Shown in pieces: positions 5,074 to 7,026 of a stretch of 7,026 bases of DNA. The first letter of the stretch is position 1. Every line of letters begins with the position of its first letter. The translations under genes were made by a program, and so were the position numbers. Source of the DNA: CBDCFL01 sp050300875 (GTDB taxonomy: Bacteria > Pseudomonadota > Alphaproteobacteria > Rhodobacterales > Rhodobacteraceae); contig JBNKYL010000111.1 of NCBI GenBank assembly GCA_050300875.1, positions 1-7,026 on the forward strand. The letters are read 5' to 3'. The notes under the pieces were generated by a model that was not told the origin of the DNA, ran no database searches, and was given only the letters and a program-made list of their open reading frames with translations.

Positions 5074-5102
5074 CTTATAAGTAAGGGGCAGGGCAAGGCC
5101 AA
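5074..5102 (-). promoter_or_regulatory. Predicted hisB-hisH promoter
   Basis: On the minus strand TTGGCC (5102-5097) and TATAAG (5079-5074) are separated by exactly 17 bases, matching sigma-70 boxes at 4 of 6 and 5 of 6 positions. Transcription would start near 5067, about 20 bases before the hisB ATG and just ahead of its AAGGAA ribosome site. This is the best promoter match in the window. Confidence 0.6.
5084..5093 (-). repeat. Shared his-upstream 10-mer, copy before hisB
   Basis: AGGGGCAGGG on the + strand, 37 bases upstream of the hisB start, lying in the spacer between the predicted -35 and -10 boxes. It extends to AGGGGCAGGGCAAG (5084-5097), identical to the copy before hisF. A bound protein here would cover the promoter. 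Confidence 0.4.
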
Positions 5103-5156
5103 GACGGGCAATGCACGGCACGTGCAGCGCGTGGCAAACTTGCCGGGCAGGGGCAA

Positions 5157-6635
5157 ATGGCACAGGAACGCGATACCAGAACCGCTTGGGTGATCATGGG
5201 CATCCTGTTGGTTGCGCGCGTTTTCACTGCGGCCAGTGCGACGCTGATCGTGGACGAAGCCTATGCCATTTCAGTGGCGCGCGAGTTTTCGCTGTCTTTC
5301 TATGACCACCCACCGATTTCCTTTTGGGCGCCGGTCGTTTCGGCCTGGATCTTCGGTGTGGAAAGCGAACTGGTCTTTCGCTTGCCTGCAATCCTTCTGG
5401 GCACCGTGACGGCCTGGGTGATCTGGCGGTTGGGTATATTGGTGGGCGGGGCACGGGCCGGGCTTTGGACGCTGGGCCTATACGCATTGGCCCCTGCATT
5501 TGCGCTGGCCGGCGCCGTCATGGTGCCGGACCCGGCGGTGGAATTCGGCGTGGTGCTGACGGCCTATTGGCTGGTGAGGATCGTGCAGGACCCGGACAAT
5601 TCCAATACCCGATACTGGATTTGGGCGGGTTTGGCTTTGGCGTTTGGGCTTGCGTCGAAATACCAGGCGGGTCTGGTGCCGGTCATGGCGCTGGTATTCG
5701 CGGTCATTTCGCCTGTTGGACGCAGATGGTTCGCGCGACCGGGGCCCTATGTCGCCAGCGTTCTGGGGCTGGCAGGGCTGTCATTCGTGTTGATCTGGAA
5801 TATCCAGAATGACTGGATTTCCTTCACGTATCACACCGGGCGAACGGGCCGGGGGATGAACCTGCCGAACCTCGGCGTGATGGCAGCCCTTCAGTTGTTG
5901 TTCCTTTTGCCGCCGATTGCGGTGATCGGGGCCATGGGAATTGCACGCGCCTTCAAGGGCGGGGCTGACAGGCTGCTGCTGGCACTGCTGGCGGTCGGTC
6001 CGATCGTGGCGTTCAACCTGGTCTACCTGTTTGCGGACAGGTCCTTTCCGCATTGGACGATGCCGGGCTGGATCGTGGCATTGCCCCTGGCCGGGGTTGT
6101 CATGGCAGAGGCGGGCGCGCGGTTTCGCCGGGTGATGATCTGGACCCTGGCGGTGTGCGCCTTGCTTGAATACGGGTTCATCGCCACCGTCGTCACCCAT
6201 GTGCGCACGGGAATCCTGACCAACCACACCGATCCGATCCCCGAGTGGGACCGGTTCGACGCGCTGGACGTGTTTGGGCTGGAGGACGCGCTGAACGAAA
6301 AAGGTTATCTGGACGGGATCGACCTGATCGTGGCGGGCCACTGGATCAAGGCGGGCTTCATGTCGCAGGGGTTGCGCGGTCAATACCCCGTTCGGGTCAT
6401 GCGCGCGCCCAATCATTTTCAGTTCATGTCAGGCGCGCATGCGACGGGCGAAGCGCTGTATCTTCATCCCGTGATCCTGCCGCGCGCCGATCAGTTGACC
6501 GAACAGTCGTTGGAACTGGCGCGCAAGCTGGACCCGAATGCCGAGCTTTTGGAACCTGTGGTGCTGAAACGGGGCGGGCGGGATTACCTGCAGATCGTGG
6601 TCATTCGGCTGCATATAGAGTCTGTGCCAGACTGA
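5157..6635 (+). CDS. ArnT/PMT-like integral membrane glycosyltransferase (GT39/GT83 type)
   Basis: A 492-residue polytopic membrane protein. A first hydrophobic segment at about 11-31 is followed by the periplasmic acidic motif IVDEAYAISVARE (D33, E34) and YDHPP (49-53), hallmarks of the dolichyl/undecaprenyl-phosphate-sugar glycosyltransferase superfamily (PMT_2). A second conserved acidic residue, D125 in MVPDPAVEFG, lies in the next loop. PHWTMPGW (298-305) resembles the later conserved aromatic/proline motif. About ten hydrophobic stretches run to residue 345, then a soluble C-terminal domain of about 140 residues. Such enzymes take a sugar from a polyprenyl phosphate and add it to lipid A, other envelope lipids or proteins; the acceptor is unknown here. 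The Shine-Dalgarno match (AGGGG, 5149-5153) is too close to the ATG, so the start is less certain than the frame. The 3' end overlaps the histidine kinase gene by 35 bases. Confidence 0.87.
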   Translation: MAQERDTRTAWVIMGILLVARVFTAASATLIVDEAYAISVAREFSLSFYDHPPISFWAPVVSAWIFGVESELVFRLPAILLGTVTAWVIWRLGILVGGARAGLWTLGLYALAPAFALAGAVMVPDPAVEFGVVLTAYWLVRIVQDPDNSNTRYWIWAGLALAFGLASKYQAGLVPVMALVFAVISPVGRRWFARPGPYVASVLGLAGLSFVLIWNIQNDWISFTYHTGRTGRGMNLPNLGVMAALQLLFLLPPIAVIGAMGIARAFKGGADRLLLALLAVGPIVAFNLVYLFADRSFPHWTMPGWIVALPLAGVVMAEAGARFRRVMIWTLAVCALLEYGFIATVVTHVRTGILTNHTDPIPEWDRFDALDVFGLEDALNEKGYLDGIDLIVAGHWIKAGFMSQGLRGQYPVRVMRAPNHFQFMSGAHATGEALYLHPVILPRADQLTEQSLELARKLDPNAELLEPVVLKRGGRDYLQIVVIRLHIESVPD

Positions 6636-7026
6636 TCGGCTTGGTTGGCAATTCGCATTTGATCAGCAACCCGCCAAGCCTTTTCGATTCGCCAAGGCTC
6701 ATCACCCCGCCATAGGCCGCCAGAAGGTCAGCCGCGATGGCCAGACCCAGCCCGGTGCCGGGCTTGCCCGAATCGAGCCGCCCGCCAGCGCGCATGGCTT
6801 CTTCACGTTCGTCTTCGGGGATGCCTGGGCCGCCGTCTTCGATGGTCATGATCGCGACATCGCCCTTGGGCACGGCGCTGATGTGAACCTGCCCGTTGCC
6901 GTATTTGAAGGCATTCTCGACAAGGTTGACGATCACGGCTTCAATTTCCTTGACATCCATGGGCAAGAGAATGTCGCCGGCAATATCGGGGGTCAGTTCG
7001 CCACCCTCGCGTTCATGCATCTTGCG
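6601..7026 (-). CDS. Sensor histidine kinase, C-terminal ATP-binding domain (partial)
   Basis: The frame is open from the right edge of the window to a TGA at 6601-6603, giving the last 141 residues of a protein whose start lies outside. It is a HATPase_c domain. Numbered from the first visible residue, the N-box is NLVENAFKYG (34-43), the G1 box is IEDGGPGIP (62-70) and the G2 box is GTGLGLAI (90-97), followed by AADLLAAYGG. The segment between G1 and G2 (EDEREEAMRAGGRLDSGKPG) has no aromatic F-box, as in PhoQ-like kinases with an RLD-type ATP lid. The phosphorylated histidine, transmembrane and sensing parts are beyond the window. A response regulator gene would be expected further right. 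It converges on the glycosyltransferase gene, overlapping its last 35 bases. Confidence 0.92.
   Translation of the reverse strand, partial: RKMHEREGGELTPDIAGDILLPMDVKEIEAVIVNLVENAFKYGNGQVHISAVPKGDVAIMTIEDGGPGIPEDEREEAMRAGGRLDSGKPGTGLGLAIAADLLAAYGGVMSLGESKRLGGLLIKCELPTKPISLAQTLYAAE
6638..6684 (+). terminator. Weak terminator candidate after the glycosyltransferase gene
   Basis: GGCTTGG (6638-6644) and CCAAGCC (6674-6680) form a perfect 7-base-pair stem directly followed by TTTT (6681-6684), starting three bases after the glycosyltransferase stop. The loop is long (29 bases) and the T-run short. The whole element lies inside the kinase coding region, so chance is quite possible. Confidence 0.3.

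Overview
The window looks like chromosomal DNA of an alphaproteobacterium, most likely Rhodobacteraceae (Roseobacter/Rhodobacter group). This rests on high G+C, the character of the proteins, hisE encoded separately from hisI, and a bacterial class I fructose-bisphosphate aldolase tail beside hisE. Genus cannot be fixed from the sequence alone.

Layout, left to right: (1) the 3' end of a class I fructose-bisphosphate aldolase gene on +. (2) hisF and hisE on -, joined by a 4-base ATGA overlap. (3) A short-chain dehydrogenase resembling D-xylose/aldose 1-dehydrogenases on +. (4) hisA on -. (5) Two tandem DUF2147 secreted proteins on +. (6) hisB and hisH on -, one base apart. (7) An ArnT/PMT-like membrane glycosyltransferase on +. 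(8) The C-terminal ATP-binding domain of a sensor histidine kinase on -, cut by the window edge.

The five his genes cover the middle of histidine biosynthesis. HisE hydrolyses PR-ATP to PR-AMP and HisA isomerises ProFAR to PRFAR. HisH with HisF converts PRFAR to IGP and AICAR, and HisB dehydrates IGP. All five are on one strand but are split into three transcription units (hisBH, hisA, hisFE) by + strand genes that have nothing obvious to do with histidine. The result is strict alternation of strands: each his unit starts in a short divergent gap (96-136 bases) and ends tail-to-tail with a + gene, with an 8-base overlap, a 4-base overlap or a 12-base gap.

The divergent gaps hold the most interesting non-coding signals. 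The same 10-mer, AGGGGCAGGG on the + strand, occurs once upstream of each of the three his units in the same orientation. hisB has a good sigma-70-like promoter. hisF has a promoter placed so that transcription would start at the start codon itself, giving a leaderless mRNA. A near-perfect 12-base dyad sits in front of hisA. The gap between the two DUF2147 genes has a strong hairpin that covers the second gene's ribosome binding site. No stretch over 300 bases lacks a gene. No tRNA, rRNA, CRISPR array or mobile element was seen. This is mainly a housekeeping region; the candidates for novelty are regulatory and organisational, not a new multi-protein system.
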